Of a stretch of DNA of 64,000 bases, positions 33,601 to 41,426 are shown one piece after another. Numbering within the stretch: position 1 is the stretch's first letter; each line of letters opens with the position of its first letter. The position numbers and the translations under genes were made by a program. Origin of the DNA: Azonexus hydrophilus (GTDB taxonomy: Bacteria; Pseudomonadota; Gammaproteobacteria; Burkholderiales; Rhodocyclaceae). The notes under the pieces are model-generated. The model saw only the letters and a list, made by a program, of their open reading frames with translations. It was not told where the DNA came from and made no database searches. The stretch spans positions 803,123 to 867,122 of the forward strand of contig NZ_MTHD01000002.1 in the NCBI RefSeq assembly GCF_001956855.1, in the 5' to 3' direction.

Positions 33601-33800
33601 AAACTGACCAGTTGTTCGACTTCCTCGGCGGCCATGCCGCCGGATTCGGTCATCAGCGTCACGGTCGGCTTGTTGAGGTCGGGAAAGACGTCGACCGGCA
33701 GCCGCTGCGCCTCGAAGGCGCCGTAGGCCATCAGCAGCACGGCGCCGACCAGTACCGGCAGGCGGCTGGCCAGGCTGTTGTTCAATAACCACTGGAACAT
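30696..33800 (-). CDS. Heavy-metal efflux RND transporter, CzcA/CusA family
   Basis: A 1034-residue inner-membrane pump with the RND layout: TM1 (LPVLVGAVLLMAYGAFEA), a large periplasmic loop (LPVDVFPDLNKPTVTLMTES), the TM2-6 block, a second loop and the TM8-12 block. The TM4 motif reads AIGELVDDAVVDVENIL. This differs from the CzcA motif (DFGxxVDGA) and the CusA motif (AIGAMVDAA), so the metal cannot be named from it. It forms a tripartite system with the adaptor and TolC-type genes upstream. Confidence 0.9.
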   Translation of the reverse strand: MFQWLLNNSLASRLPVLVGAVLLMAYGAFEAQRLPVDVFPDLNKPTVTLMTESGGMAAEEVEQLVSFPLETALNGLPGVAGVRSVSSPGLSFVYVSFDWGVDLYRARQMVAERLTALQGTLPPGVVPHMGPVSSIMGEVMMLAIPLAAEGGDAMAAREYADWVLRPRLMAVAGVAQVIPIGGEVRQFQVQPDTRRMAELGITLAMLEGALSGYSANTSGGFLEVNGREYLIRHIGRSASLENLQNLALTARNGQAVLLRQVATVTFAAATKRGDAGFNGAPAVILSIQKQPTADTVDLTRRLESALAEMRKSLPAGVLAPEVVFRQSDFIESSIDNLQAKLLLAACLVAAVLFFFLGNLRTMLISLTAIPLSILIAVLVFKWLGLSINTMTLGGLAIAIGELVDDAVVDVENILRRLRNAAARGEPYQLTELVVAASLEVRSAIVYATLIIALVFVPLFALPGIEGRLFVPLGIAYIVSILASLLVSVTVTPVLSWYLLPKLAAGRHGDTVLVEWLKRHYRRALEAVLRTPRRPVALAVAAVALAAAAVPFFPTTFLPPFNEGSMTVMLRLNPGVTLAESVRIASQAERLLLPVPEVEHIGRRSGRAELDEHAEGVHVSELELRLKPGGRSKDELHADIRQRLKDLPGSLNLGQPISHRIDHMLSGVRAQVAIKVFGDDLDTLRAQAALLQQRLQGIVGVADLEIEKQVLAPQIKVHVDFDAAARYGLSSGELLRNLQMLVDGEKVTQIVDGNRRFDLLVRLPESARGIDGLRGLLIETPAGPVPLAQLARIEDGDGPNQVIRDDGRRRIVISLNAQGRALSDVVADIRVAIAEQPLPEGYFITLGGQFQAQEEAARLIAVLAVGSAILIFMVLYGRYRSALLAALIMANVPLALVGAVFGLWLSGQPLSIAALIGFITLAGISTRNGILKVSHWLNLMRFEGEKFDTAMIVRGSLERLTPVLMTALVAAFALAPLLFEAEQPGTEILHPVAVVIFSGLIGATLLDTFITPALFWLFGRKAAERLQRENFNEAL

Positions 33801-33813
33801 GATGCGGCCTCGC

Positions 33814-34923
33814 TCAGCGGATCTGGTTGATCAGCGTCGCGCCGTCGACGACGACACGATCACCATCGGCCAGGCCGTCGGTGACGAGCACGTGGCCGCC
33901 GTCGAGCGGCTGGCTGCGCACCGTTTTCGGCGTGAACCGCTCGGGCGAGGTCTTGACCCAGACCATGGCGACGTTGGCGGCGCTGCGCACCAGCGCGCGC
34001 TGCGGCACCGGCCAGCCTTTTGCGGTCGACCGCAGTTTGACCTGAATTTTCACCGGCTGACCGAGCGGCAGCAACAGGCCGAGGCCGTCGCCGCGCTGGC
34101 CGAACTGCAGCGGCAGCGCCTGCTCGCGCAGGCGGCGGGCGGCGCCGAGGAAATCGAGCTCGACGCTGCGCTCGCCGACGCCGACCGCAGCTGCCAGCAC
34201 CTCGCCGGGCGCCAGCGCCTCGTAGGCCAGCGCCTCGATCTGCAGGCCGTCGGGATCGACGATCTCGAACACCACCTCGCGCGCATCGACGACCTGCCCG
34301 ACCACCGCGTTGGCCGCGGCGACGACGCCGGCAACCGGGGCGACCAGCGCATCGCGGCCGCTGACGCCGTGGCCGAGCGCGGCGACCCGCCCCTTGAGGC
34401 TGGCCAGTTCACTCTCGGCGGCCTCGATGTCCTTGCCCGGCACGGTGTCGGCGAGTTCGCGCAGGCGGGCCAGGCGCTTTTCCGCCAGTTGCCACGCTGC
34501 CTGCGTTTCGGCCAGCTGCGCGGCGAGGTCGGCGCGCTCGAGCTGGCCGGCGGCGGGCACCACCCAGGCCAGCACCTCGCCCTTGCGCACCCGGCTGCCA
34601 ACCGCCGGCAAGCCCTTCGGCCCGGCCTCGATGCGCCCGGCGAGCATCGCCTGGACGCGGCCGCCGCGCTGCGGATCCATAACCACCTGGCCGGGCAGTT
34701 CGATCGTCCGCGCCACCTCGGCAGCAGCGACCGGCGCGGTCAGCACGCCAAGCTGGCGCTGTGCCGCCTTGGGCAGGAAGACGACGCCGTCAGCCAGGCG
34801 CTGCGGCGTGTTGCCGAGATTGGGCAGGGCCGCTTTTTCATCGCCATGGTCATGGCCTTCGTGCGCCGCCAGCGGCAGCGCGAAGGCTGCGGCCAGACAA
34901 CCGATCAGAAGTTCGCGCTTCAT
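33814..34923 (-). CDS. RND efflux periplasmic adaptor (membrane fusion) protein
   Basis: A 369-residue exported protein: signal peptide (MKRELLIGCLAAAFALPLA), a His-rich start of the mature protein (AHEGHDHGDE) typical of metal-efflux adaptors, lipoyl-like halves (KGEVLAWVVPAAGQ and VVAAANAVVGQVV), an alpha-hairpin (about 150-185), a beta-barrel region and a C-terminal domain (LVTDGLADGDRVVVDG). It links the pump to the TolC-type channel. The start overlaps the upstream gene by ATGA. Confidence 0.9.
   Translation of the reverse strand: MKRELLIGCLAAAFALPLAAHEGHDHGDEKAALPNLGNTPQRLADGVVFLPKAAQRQLGVLTAPVAAAEVARTIELPGQVVMDPQRGGRVQAMLAGRIEAGPKGLPAVGSRVRKGEVLAWVVPAAGQLERADLAAQLAETQAAWQLAEKRLARLRELADTVPGKDIEAAESELASLKGRVAALGHGVSGRDALVAPVAGVVAAANAVVGQVVDAREVVFEIVDPDGLQIEALAYEALAPGEVLAAAVGVGERSVELDFLGAARRLREQALPLQFGQRGDGLGLLLPLGQPVKIQVKLRSTAKGWPVPQRALVRSAANVAMVWVKTSPERFTPKTVRSQPLDGGHVLVTDGLADGDRVVVDGATLINQIR
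34021..34034. repeat. Full palindromic copy of the recurrent TGCGGTCGAC word
   Basis: TGCGGTCGACCGCA is a perfect 14-bp palindrome inside the adaptor gene. It is one of at least 22 copies of TGCGGTC(A/G)AC found in the native part of the window. Confidence 0.7.
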
Positions 34924-35435
34924 GCCGCACCTCCCCGGCGCGACTGCTGTCGCCGCCAGCCCCAGAAAGCGCCGGCCAGCCCGAGGCCGGCCAGCAAGGC
35001 ACCACCAAGCAGTGGCGACAGCGTCCAGCCCGCCTCGGTGTCGGCGTGGACCTCTCCTTCGACGATCAGGTCGCCGGCCAGCAGATCGGCTTCGTCGCCA
35101 ACCATCAAGGTAAACGACAGGCCGTGCTCGCCGGTCGCGCGCAGCGGCTGCAGCCAGGCGACGTCTTCGATCCGGTAATCGCCGCTGGCAGCCTGAAACG
35201 GCGCGGCGATTTCCTTGCCGCCGGTTTCCACCGACAAGGTCGCGCCAAGCACCGGCGCGTTGGTCGGTGCGCGGTCGACGTGCAAAACCAGCGAATTTTC
35301 ATCGAGCCGGCCGACGATCTCGAAGGCCTCGCTCTCGGCAACAACCACCGGCAAAGGGACGGCGGCATGGGCCGGCAGCAGCAATGCTGCGGTCAACCCG
35401 GCAAACAGGTATTTCTTCATGGTCATTTCATTCAT
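34920..35435 (-). CDS. Metal-efflux cluster accessory protein with C-terminal membrane anchor
   Basis: About 171 residues from ATG 35435, which overlaps the TolC-type stop (ATGA); ATG 35426 and 35420 are also possible. It has a signal peptide (MKKYLFAGLTAALLLPAHA), a beta-rich domain (FEIVGRLDENSLVLHVDRAP) and a C-terminal helix (LGGALLAGLGLAGAFWGW) ending in Arg. The first part resembles the protein at 30301. Likely a periplasmic-facing, membrane-held accessory; precise role unknown. Confidence 0.7.
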   Translation of the reverse strand: MNEMTMKKYLFAGLTAALLLPAHAAVPLPVVVAESEAFEIVGRLDENSLVLHVDRAPTNAPVLGATLSVETGGKEIAAPFQAASGDYRIEDVAWLQPLRATGEHGLSFTLMVGDEADLLAGDLIVEGEVHADTEAGWTLSPLLGGALLAGLGLAGAFWGWRRQQSRRGGAA

Positions 35436-36655
35436 TCCGGTAGCAGGCCGAGGGCCTGGCGGTAGGCCGACAACGCGGCGGCCTGCTGGATGCGCGCGCG
35501 CTGGGCGGCGCGTTCGGCGGCAAAGGCTTCCTGGGCGATGCGCAGGCGCGTCGGAAGGTCGCTCTCGCCGAGGCGGAAGGCCTTGTCGAAAAAGCCCTGG
35601 CTCTCGCGCGCCAGCCGGGCGCGCTCGTCGCTTGCCTGACGCCGGCGCTCGGCAGCCTGCCACTGGCTGCGCGCCAGTTGTGCCGTCTGCAGCAGGCGTT
35701 CGCGCTCGCGCCCGGCTTCGATTTCAGCTTCGACCCGCCCGGCGCCGGCTTCGGCGATTGCTGCCGCATGACGCGGGCCGGACGACAGCGGGATGCGCAG
35801 GCCAAGCGACCAGCTTTGCTCGATCGCTTCGCCAGTAGCCCCGCGTTCGCGCCGGGTGGCCACCAGCAGTTCGGGATTGGTCCGGCTGCGCACACGCGCC
35901 AGCCCCTGCGCCTGCCGCGCCTCCTCGGCACGTGCAGTCAGTACGGCCAGGGCCGGGTGTGTTGCCAGCCAGGCTTCATCGGCCGGCTCGGCCGGCACCG
36001 CCTCGGCCACAGCCGGCACATCCGCCGCCGGCTGGCCGGTCAGCCATTGCAGCCGTCCGGCTGCCGCCTCACGGCGGGCCTCGGCATCAGCTTGCTCGGC
36101 CAGGGCACCGGCCAACGCTCCATCGGCCTGATGCAGGTCGGCACGTGCCAGGTCACCAGCCGCTACCCGGCGCGTCACGTCATCGCGCAAACGGCGGGCA
36201 GCAGTCACCTGACCATCGGCCAGCAGGTATTCTTCACGAGCCAGTTGCCAGTCCCACCAGGCTGCGCGCAGTTCGCCGGCCAGCTGCATGCGCAGCCATG
36301 CCGTCCGGCCTTCGAGCAGGCCGCTGCCGGCTTCCGCCAGGGCACGGCTGCCGCTGCGTTCGCCGGGCAGCCACAGCGGAATGGCCAGGCCGAGTTCGAC
36401 TTCTTCGGCACCACGATCGCGATTGAAACGATCGCTGCGCCCGCCGATCTCGACAGCCGCCGGCTCCGGGGTCCAGGAAGCCGCTGCGGCCACACGGGCA
36501 GCGGCCGCCGCCCGTTGTTCGGGCAAGGCATGGGTGACAGGCTGCCGCGACCAGGCAGCAGCAAAAGCCTGTTTCAGGTTTTGGGCAGTTTCGGCGCGCA
36601 CCGGATTGACCAGTGCCAGCGCCAGCAAACAAACGATCCGCATGGGAACGCGCAT
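35432..36655 (-). CDS. TolC family outer-membrane efflux protein (CzcC/CusC type)
   Basis: A 407-residue protein with signal peptide (MRIVCLLALALVNPVRA) and two repeated coiled-coil halves as in TolC (about 45-215 and 225-400), very rich in Ala, Arg and Glu, with ELGLAIPLWLPGERSGSR and SLGLRIPLSSGPRHAA marking the two strand/turn regions. ATG 36655 has GGAG at 7-8 bases. Together with the adaptor and pump it spans the envelope. Confidence 0.88.
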   Translation of the reverse strand: MRVPMRIVCLLALALVNPVRAETAQNLKQAFAAAWSRQPVTHALPEQRAAAAARVAAAASWTPEPAAVEIGGRSDRFNRDRGAEEVELGLAIPLWLPGERSGSRALAEAGSGLLEGRTAWLRMQLAGELRAAWWDWQLAREEYLLADGQVTAARRLRDDVTRRVAAGDLARADLHQADGALAGALAEQADAEARREAAAGRLQWLTGQPAADVPAVAEAVPAEPADEAWLATHPALAVLTARAEEARQAQGLARVRSRTNPELLVATRRERGATGEAIEQSWSLGLRIPLSSGPRHAAAIAEAGAGRVEAEIEAGRERERLLQTAQLARSQWQAAERRRQASDERARLARESQGFFDKAFRLGESDLPTRLRIAQEAFAAERAAQRARIQQAAALSAYRQALGLLPE

Positions 36656-36750
36656 ACAACATCTCCGGCTGAATGGAACACAGCCGGCGACATGACGGGG
36701 GTGGCTCGTACGAGCCGGTCTACAGGGGAAAGACGGTCAGTCGCCGGCGC

Positions 36751-37131
36751 TCAGGCAGAGACTGATCTGGGCGGTCGTTCGAGACCGTCGGGGACGCGCG
36801 AGGAAAATTGCCGATCGCCGCGGTCGACCGCAGGATTGCCGGCCGACGGCAGCGGCAACGCCAGGGCACCGGCGACATGTCCCGGCAGATGACCAAGGAT
36901 GTGGCCCGGGCAGCAGTGATGATGCAGTTCGACACATTCGCCGGCAGCATGATCGCCACAACCGTCGCAAGCTGCATCGGCTGAATGACTGTGATCATCC
37001 ATGGCGGCAGGTGCGGCAATCGCCTGACCCATCATTCCGCCGGCAGATTCCCAGCCGAAACCGGGCGCAAGCACGGTGATCAGCATGATCAATGCGAGGA
37101 GCCGGGAAATGGACGAAAGTCTGGAACGCAT
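36751..37131 (-). CDS. Small His/Cys-rich exported protein, CzcI/DUF2946-like
   Basis: A 126-residue protein from ATG 37131. A signal peptide (SISRLLALIMLITVLAPGFG) is followed by a metal-binding style segment MDDHSHSADAACDGCGDHAA and ECVELHHHCCPGH. This resembles short proteins (CzcI, DUF2946) that lead czc/cus operons and modulate metal resistance. As the first gene of the minus-strand efflux cluster it may sense or buffer the metal. The C-terminal 40 residues are Arg/Pro-rich and less convincing. Confidence 0.65.
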   Translation of the reverse strand: MRSRLSSISRLLALIMLITVLAPGFGWESAGGMMGQAIAAPAAMDDHSHSADAACDGCGDHAAGECVELHHHCCPGHILGHLPGHVAGALALPLPSAGNPAVDRGDRQFSSRVPDGLERPPRSVSA

Positions 37132-37266
37132 GGTCAGCACTATAGATGAAGTTGCCGAAACGGCAAACTGTCCATGCCGTACAGCCCTGCTGCTGCGTAG
37201 CTATCTCGTTGATATATCACCTTTGTGCTATTGTTTTCCTACGCATCCGGATGAAGCAAACATGCC

Positions 37267-40251
37267 ATGAATCCGTCCGAAAACACCGCTGTTCCACTGC
37301 GCAAAAGCCTGCGCATACGGGTCGGGCTGCTTGTTTCCGGCGCGGTGCTGCTGGTCGCGGCCGGATTCATGCTGCTCGGTATCGGGCCGCTGGCGCAGCG
37401 CGTTGCGGCGAGTCATTTCTCCGTCGCGACAACGCATCTGCAGGCCGAACTCGACGCTGCCTTCAAGCCTGCCGCCCAGGTTCTCGAAATGGCGGGCAAC
37501 TGGCTGGCAACGGCGCCGCCCGACACCGACGATCCCGCAGCCTTCAACCGCCTGTTCACACCGGTGCTCAGTGCGCTGCCGAAAGCGACCTCGGTGGTCG
37601 CCGGCGATTCCACCGGCCGGGGCTGGATGCTGATGCAACTGCCGGATGGCGGCTGGCGCAACCGGCTCACCGACCTGCAGCGCTGGGATGACCGGCATCA
37701 TTTCTTCGAACGCGATGCCATCGGCAACAGCCGGGAATACTGGCAATCCCTCGACTACGACCCGCGCCGCCGCAACTGGTACACCGCAGCTGGCGGTGGC
37801 AACGGTGTGCGCTGGACGGCACCCTACACCTTCTTCACCACCGGCGACCCCGGCATCACTGCGGCAATGCGTCTGCAACTGGCGGACGGCCGGGATCTGG
37901 TCATCGGTATCGACCTGATGCTGCGCGACCTGTCGCAAACGACGATGACCGCGGACATCGGCGAACGCGGCCTGGCCATGGTGCTGACCGACGACCTGCG
38001 CGTCCTCGCCCTGCCCGCCCCGCCGCCTGGAACAAGCAACGACAAATGGCTGGAAAGGACACTGAAACCCTACGGCGAACTCGCCCTCCCGGTGCTCGAC
38101 AGGATCCTGAGCGACTGGCAGGGGCGCCCGAACCAGCAGGTTTTCCGGATCAGCGCCGACGGCACCGACTGGTTTGCCCGCATCGTCGACTATCCCCTTG
38201 GCGAGCAGAAACTGCATCTCGTCACCCTCGCCCCGTGCCGGGATTTCGCTCCGGACTGGCTGCCAGCCAGCGGCATCATCGGCAGCGGCCTGTTGTCGAT
38301 GCTGCTGCTCGGCGGCTTCTTCTCGCGCCAGCAGGCAAAGCGCATCGCCCGACCGCTGGAAGAGCTTGCCGCTGCCAGCAGCCGCATCGGCCAGCTCGAC
38401 TTTGCCCCGCTCGAACAGCAACCCAGCAGCATCGCCGAAATCCGCCAGCTGGCGAATGCCCACGAAACGATGCGCATGCTGCTGCAGCACAATCACGAGC
38501 AGATCACCGCCCAGGCTGCGGCGTTGCGCCAGCAGATCGAAGCGCTGCACGATGCCGAGGACAAGATTCGCGACAGCGAAGCCTACAACAAGGTGCTGTT
38601 CTCCGACTCGTACATTCCGCTGGTCGTTCTCGACCCGGAATCGGCCCGCTTCATCGACTGCAACCAGGCCGCTGCCGATATTTACCGGCTGAACGACGTC
38701 GACCGCGTCATCGGCCTGGCACTGACCGATGTCTCCGCCCCTTACCAGAGCGACGGCACCCCGAGCCTGGCTGCCAGCCGGGAAAAGCTGCAGCAGGCGA
38801 TCGAACGGGGCTCGCTGGTCTTCGAGTGGCGCCACCGCCGGCCCGACGGCGAGCGCTGGGATGCGGAAGTACACCTCATGGCCTTTCGCCATGGCAACCG
38901 CCTGCTGCTGCAATTCAGCCTGCAGGACATCACCGACCGCAAACGCGCGGCCCAGGCGCTTGAGCATCTGGCGCTCTACGATACGCTGACTGAACTGCCC
39001 AATCGCGCCCTCTTCCTTGACCGCCTGCAACAGGCCATCGGCCAGGCAGGCCGTGACGACGACACAGTAGCCGTGCTGTTCCTCGATCTCGACCGTTTCA
39101 AGGAAGTCAACGACACCCAGGGCCATGAAGTCGGTGATGCCGTGTTGCGCGAAGTCGCCCGCCGTTTCCGCGAAGTGCTGCGCCACAACGAATTGCTGGC
39201 CCGCCTCGGTGGCGACGAATTCGCCGTGGTCGCCTCGGCCACCGACCACGCCGGTGCAGCCTACATCGCCGAACGCCTGGGCCAGTCGCTGCAGGCGCAG
39301 ATCGTCACCGGCGGGCACGTGTTTTCGCTCGGCGTCAGCATCGGCATCGCCATTTACCCGAATGACGGCATGACGCCGGACGATCTCCTGCGCAATGCCG
39401 ACATCGCGATGTATCGCGCCAAGGGCGGCCCCCAGCACTACATGTTCTACAACCGGGAAATGAGCAGCGGCCTCAGTGAGCGTATCGCGCTGGCCCGCGA
39501 CCTGAAAGCGGCGCTGAACAGCGATGACGATCAGTTGTCGCTGGTCTTCCAGCCGCAATTCGACCTCGCGACCAGCGAACTGGTCGGCGCCGAGGCGCTG
39601 TTGCGCTGGCAACATCCGCGCCACGGCGGCATCAGCCCCGGTGTCTTCATCCCGATTGCCGAGGAGCGCGGCATGATGCTGATGATCAGCAACTGGGTAT
39701 TCGATGCCAGCTGTCGCCAGTTGCTGGCCTGGCAGGCAGCGGGTGTTGCCTTCAGGGGGCGGATCGCGATCAACATTGCCGCCCAGCAGATCGAGGATGC
39801 CTCGTTCCCGCAGCATGCCGCCGAGCGGGTACGCAGTTACGGTCTGGACCCAGCATTGTTCGAGCTCGAACTGACCGAGAGCGGCATGATGCGCAACATC
39901 GACCTGGCCATCGAACTGGCCGGGCAACTAAGCACCGCCGGTTTCACGCTGGCGATCGACGACTTCGGCACCGGCTACTCGTCGCTCGCCTATCTCAAGC
40001 GACTGCCGGCCGACAAGCTGAAAATCGACCAGTCCTTTGTCCGCGACATGATCGACAACAGCAACGACCACGCCATCGTCGCCACCATCATCGGCATGGG
40101 GCGAACCCTCGGTCTGCACACCATCGCCGAAGGCATCGAAACAGCGGAACAGGCCAGCGCCTTACTCGAACTCGGCTGCCAGGAAGGACAGGGTTACCTG
40201 CTCGGCCGCCCCGAGACTGCCGAAGCCTTCGCCAGACGCTGGCTGGGCTGA
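37267..40251 (+). CDS. Membrane GGDEF-EAL cyclic-di-GMP protein with Cache-like and PAS domains
   Basis: A 994-residue protein: TM1 (LRIRVGLLVSGAVLLVAAGF), a periplasmic Cache-like domain (DYDPRRRNWYTAA), TM2 (SGIIGSGLLSMLLLGGFF), a HAMP-like linker, PAS (SYIPLVVLDPESARFIDCNQ), GGDEF with intact RLGGDEFAV, and EAL with intact GAEALLRW, DDFGTGYSSL and IAEGIET. Both catalytic signatures are kept, so it could make and break c-di-GMP. The inhibitory I-site position reads RHNE rather than RxxD. The first half shares wording with sCache sensors for small metabolites. Divergent from the metal cluster. Confidence 0.9.
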   Translation: MNPSENTAVPLRKSLRIRVGLLVSGAVLLVAAGFMLLGIGPLAQRVAASHFSVATTHLQAELDAAFKPAAQVLEMAGNWLATAPPDTDDPAAFNRLFTPVLSALPKATSVVAGDSTGRGWMLMQLPDGGWRNRLTDLQRWDDRHHFFERDAIGNSREYWQSLDYDPRRRNWYTAAGGGNGVRWTAPYTFFTTGDPGITAAMRLQLADGRDLVIGIDLMLRDLSQTTMTADIGERGLAMVLTDDLRVLALPAPPPGTSNDKWLERTLKPYGELALPVLDRILSDWQGRPNQQVFRISADGTDWFARIVDYPLGEQKLHLVTLAPCRDFAPDWLPASGIIGSGLLSMLLLGGFFSRQQAKRIARPLEELAAASSRIGQLDFAPLEQQPSSIAEIRQLANAHETMRMLLQHNHEQITAQAAALRQQIEALHDAEDKIRDSEAYNKVLFSDSYIPLVVLDPESARFIDCNQAAADIYRLNDVDRVIGLALTDVSAPYQSDGTPSLAASREKLQQAIERGSLVFEWRHRRPDGERWDAEVHLMAFRHGNRLLLQFSLQDITDRKRAAQALEHLALYDTLTELPNRALFLDRLQQAIGQAGRDDDTVAVLFLDLDRFKEVNDTQGHEVGDAVLREVARRFREVLRHNELLARLGGDEFAVVASATDHAGAAYIAERLGQSLQAQIVTGGHVFSLGVSIGIAIYPNDGMTPDDLLRNADIAMYRAKGGPQHYMFYNREMSSGLSERIALARDLKAALNSDDDQLSLVFQPQFDLATSELVGAEALLRWQHPRHGGISPGVFIPIAEERGMMLMISNWVFDASCRQLLAWQAAGVAFRGRIAINIAAQQIEDASFPQHAAERVRSYGLDPALFELELTESGMMRNIDLAIELAGQLSTAGFTLAIDDFGTGYSSLAYLKRLPADKLKIDQSFVRDMIDNSNDHAIVATIIGMGRTLGLHTIAEGIETAEQASALLELGCQEGQGYLLGRPETAEAFARRWLG

Positions 40252-40276
40252 AACAACGGGAAAGCGAGCGAAAAAC

Positions 40277-40594
40277 TCAGCAGCACTCTTCCTCAACCTG
40301 AAACAGCAGGTCGAGCGCGGCCTGATCGCCGCATTCCTCGAAAAATTCGCGGATCTGGTTGATGTGCGCATGCACCAGGAACAGGTCGTCCGGCGCCGGC
40401 CCGCTGCGCGGCGTGCGTTTGGCCATGAAGTATTGCCAGAACGGATGATCCTGCTCGCTGATCTGCATGTTCAGGGCAATGCAGTCCATGATCCGCCGCG
40501 CATTGCCGGCGCAGTCGATGCCGTCGAAGCTGACGTAGCGGTCCGTCCCCATCCGGCAGCCGCAATCCGCTGTTTTTTCCTGATTGAGTTCCAT
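40277..40594 (-). CDS. cowN: N2-fixation sustaining protein CowN
   Basis: A 105-residue cytosolic protein that lets nitrogenase keep working in carbon monoxide. The signature stretch DRYVSFDGIDCAGNARRIMD matches CowN very well, as do DDLFLVHAHINQIREFFEE and the C-terminal LLFQVEEECC. The N-terminus carries a CGC pair. An AGGGAA ribosome site precedes ATG 40594. A CooA-type palindrome lies 56 bases upstream and a CooA-like regulator gene beyond it. No nif genes are in the window, so nitrogen fixation is inferred. Confidence 0.92.
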   Translation of the reverse strand: MELNQEKTADCGCRMGTDRYVSFDGIDCAGNARRIMDCIALNMQISEQDHPFWQYFMAKRTPRSGPAPDDLFLVHAHINQIREFFEECGDQAALDLLFQVEEECC

Positions 40595-40649
40595 CTCAAG
40601 TTCCCTGTACGCAACGAGGCCAACTGTAACGCCCGGGGCAAAAACTGTC

Positions 40650-40665
40650 CGTCGGCTGGCCGACA
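40650..40665. promoter_or_regulatory. CooA-type operator upstream of cowN
   Basis: On the minus strand this reads TGTCG-GCCAGC-CGACG, matching the CooA consensus TGTCA-N6-CGACA at eight of ten half-site positions with the right 6-base spacer. It overlaps a larger inverted repeat (AAACTGTC at 40642 and GACAGTTT at 40662). It lies between the regulator stop (40673) and the cowN start (40594), at a place suited to activation of cowN. Confidence 0.6.
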
Positions 40666-40672
40666 GTTTGTC

Positions 40673-41335
40673 TCAGGCTTCGGCGCCCAGTCGCCGCAGC
40701 GAATCCAGCGAATGGATGTAGAGCACGCGGCGGCCCTGCCGTTGCAGGATGCCGTCGCGCTCCCACTGGTTGAGCAGTGACGAGACGGTCTGCCGCGTTG
40801 AACCAAGCAGGCTGGCGATATCTTCGGTACCGAGGTCGAGCGGCACCAGCCAGATGCCGCCGTCGAGCGGACGCCCGCGGCGTTCGGCCATGCCGGTGAG
40901 GAAACGCGCCAGGCGTGCCGGCACCTCGCGGAAGGCCAGATCTTCGATCAGGTTGACGGCATTGGCCAGCAGTCGCCCGAGCACCCGCATCATCACCGGC
41001 GTCACCGACGGATCGCTCGCCAGCTTGCGGGCAAAGGCCCGGGTATCCATCAACCACAACGTCGTCGCAGACACCGCCTCGACGTAGGTCGGCGTGTGCG
41101 TCGTGTAGATGTCGCCGGGTTCGAGAAAACTCAGGCTCAGTTCGCGACTTTCACCCGCCAGGTAAACGCGCAGACGACCGCTTTCGATGATCAGGACCTG
41201 GTTGCGGACATCTCCCGGCGCGGCGAACAGGCAGCCACGGGCCAGATCGTGGCGGACGAAGCCGTCCAGCAACCCGGCCGGGATCTGGTGAAAGGGGTTG
41301 GCAGCAGTTGCCGGCGGGCAGGCATCGATTTCCAT
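40673..41335 (-). CDS. CRP/FNR-family regulator resembling the CO sensor CooA
   Basis: A 220-residue regulator with a cyclic-nucleotide-binding-like fold, a long C-helix (VMMRVLGRLLANAVNLIEDL) and an HTH (EDIASLLGSTRQTVSSLLNQ). It follows Rhodospirillum CooA through ESGRLRVYLAGESRELSLSF and the heme loop, where CooA has FCMH (Cys75, His77) and this protein has YTTH (residues 77-80). The ferrous-heme His is kept (His80); the ferric Cys ligand is a Thr. The N-terminus has no Pro2 but Pro7-Pro8. Upstream of cowN and of a CooA-type site, it probably senses CO or redox; plain cAMP binding is unlikely. Confidence 0.72.
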   Translation of the reverse strand: MEIDACPPATAANPFHQIPAGLLDGFVRHDLARGCLFAAPGDVRNQVLIIESGRLRVYLAGESRELSLSFLEPGDIYTTHTPTYVEAVSATTLWLMDTRAFARKLASDPSVTPVMMRVLGRLLANAVNLIEDLAFREVPARLARFLTGMAERRGRPLDGGIWLVPLDLGTEDIASLLGSTRQTVSSLLNQWERDGILQRQGRRVLYIHSLDSLRRLGAEA

Positions 41336-41426
41336 ACCCCGTCTGAAAGCAAGACAGGGACCATGAAAAATCGCTGTTAAATCAGTCGTCTGGAAATTTA
41401 CATTGCGTCAACAATGCGACAATCGG

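Noticed and set aside
37267..40251. Large antisense frame of about 900 codons opposite the GGDEF-EAL gene
   Set aside because: It mirrors the codon pattern of the real gene in GC-rich DNA and has no recognisable domain.
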